From NCBI GenBank assembly GCA_027036095.1, contig JALVTA010000170.1, positions 1 to 5,403 on the forward strand: 5,403 bases of DNA. Reading direction: 5' to 3'. The DNA comes from Thiotrichales bacterium (lineage in GTDB: Bacteria; Pseudomonadota; Gammaproteobacteria; Thiomicrospirales; Thiomicrospiraceae). The notes beneath the pieces are model-generated. The model was not told the origin of the DNA and did not search any database. It saw nothing but the letters and a program-made list of their open reading frames with translations. The position numbers and the translations under genes are program-made. This document shows, one piece after another, positions 5,050 to 5,403 of the stretch (positions are counted from its first letter, which is position 1; every line of letters begins with the position of its first letter).

Positions 5050-5403
5050 GAGAAAAGCTGTCTGCCTGGATCCGCCTGATGCGGCTGGACCGCCCGGTGG
5101 GCATCTGGCTGGTGCTGTGGCCGGCGCTGTGGGCGCTGTGGCTGGGTGCCGGTGGCATGCCGGACGGCTGGATACTGTTCGTGTTTATCGCCGGTGCGGT
5201 GCTGATGCGCTCAGCCGGCTGTGTCATCAATGACTACGCCGACCGCCATTTCGATCCACATGTGAAGCGTACCTGCACGCGCCCGCTGGCCTGTGGCGAA
5301 GTGAGCCCGAAAGAGGCGCTGGTGCTGTTCGTGGCACTGTGCCTGCTGGCCTTTACACTGGTGCTGACGCTCAACCGGGCCACCGTGCTGTGGTCACTGG
5401 GGG
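5046..5403 (+). CDS. ubiA: 4-hydroxybenzoate polyprenyltransferase, N-terminal part (runs off window)
   Basis: UbiA is an inner-membrane prenyltransferase that attaches the polyprenyl tail to 4-hydroxybenzoate in ubiquinone synthesis. The 119 visible residues follow E. coli UbiA: RLMRLDRPVGIWLVLWPALW (9-28), then LMRSAGCVINDYADRHFD, then HVKRTCTRPLACGEVSPKEA. The first Asp-rich motif NDxxDxxxD (Asn62, Asp63, Asp66, Asp70) binds Mg-diphosphate in the family. Hydrophobic segments at about 17-33, 42-57 and 91-109 fit the first membrane helices. Full proteins are about 290 residues, so the second Asp motif lies beyond the window. The ATG overlaps the preceding stop in ATGA and has no Shine-Dalgarno, which suggests termination-reinitiation. 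An in-frame ATG at 5037 would add MSS and cannot be excluded. Cysteines 77 and 83, within the conserved RPL region, are unusual. Confidence 0.95.
   Translation, partial: MREKLSAWIRLMRLDRPVGIWLVLWPALWALWLGAGGMPDGWILFVFIAGAVLMRSAGCVINDYADRHFDPHVKRTCTRPLACGEVSPKEALVLFVALCLLAFTLVLTLNRATVLWSLG

Noticed and set aside
4697..5230. Minus-strand open frame spanning the glmU end, the small gene and ubiA
   Set aside because: It overlaps three plus-strand genes, two of them firmly identified, and its predicted protein is low-complexity and unlike known families.

Overview
This is a conserved housekeeping segment of a gammaproteobacterial chromosome, read entirely on the + strand. The ATP synthase subunits, GlmU and UbiA all resemble their E. 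coli counterparts closely, and the order atpA-atpG-atpD-atpC followed by glmU is a familiar gammaproteobacterial layout. The sequence is GC-rich with G/C-ending codons, which argues against an enteric and fits a GC-rich gammaproteobacterium. I cannot name the genus. No mobile element, CRISPR array, tRNA or rRNA was seen.

Layout. Bases 1-3222 are the distal end of the atp operon: the last 158 codons of atpA, then complete atpG, atpD and atpC. Gaps are 6 to 28 bases and each complete gene has a good Shine-Dalgarno. These genes supply the alpha C-terminus, gamma, beta and epsilon subunits of the F1 sector, so catalysis, the rotor shaft and the regulatory epsilon subunit are all represented. A strong UUCG-loop terminator follows atpC.

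Bases 3223-3433 are the only non-coding gap (211 bp), and it is dense in signals. It holds the atp terminator, a weaker hairpin plus T-run directly behind it, a 14-bp palindrome, weak promoter-like elements, and a third, very good terminator hairpin only 42 bases upstream of the glmU start.

Bases 3434-5403 hold a second, tightly coupled gene group: glmU (bifunctional UDP-GlcNAc synthesis for peptidoglycan and LPS), an unrecognised 84-residue soluble protein, and the start of ubiA (ubiquinone side-chain attachment), which runs off the window. The junctions overlap by 1 and 4 bases, so translation is probably coupled.

I see no convincing new biological system. The points most worth a second look are the unrecognised small protein between glmU and ubiA, and the terminator-bearing leader upstream of glmU, which could be an attenuator or a short RNA.
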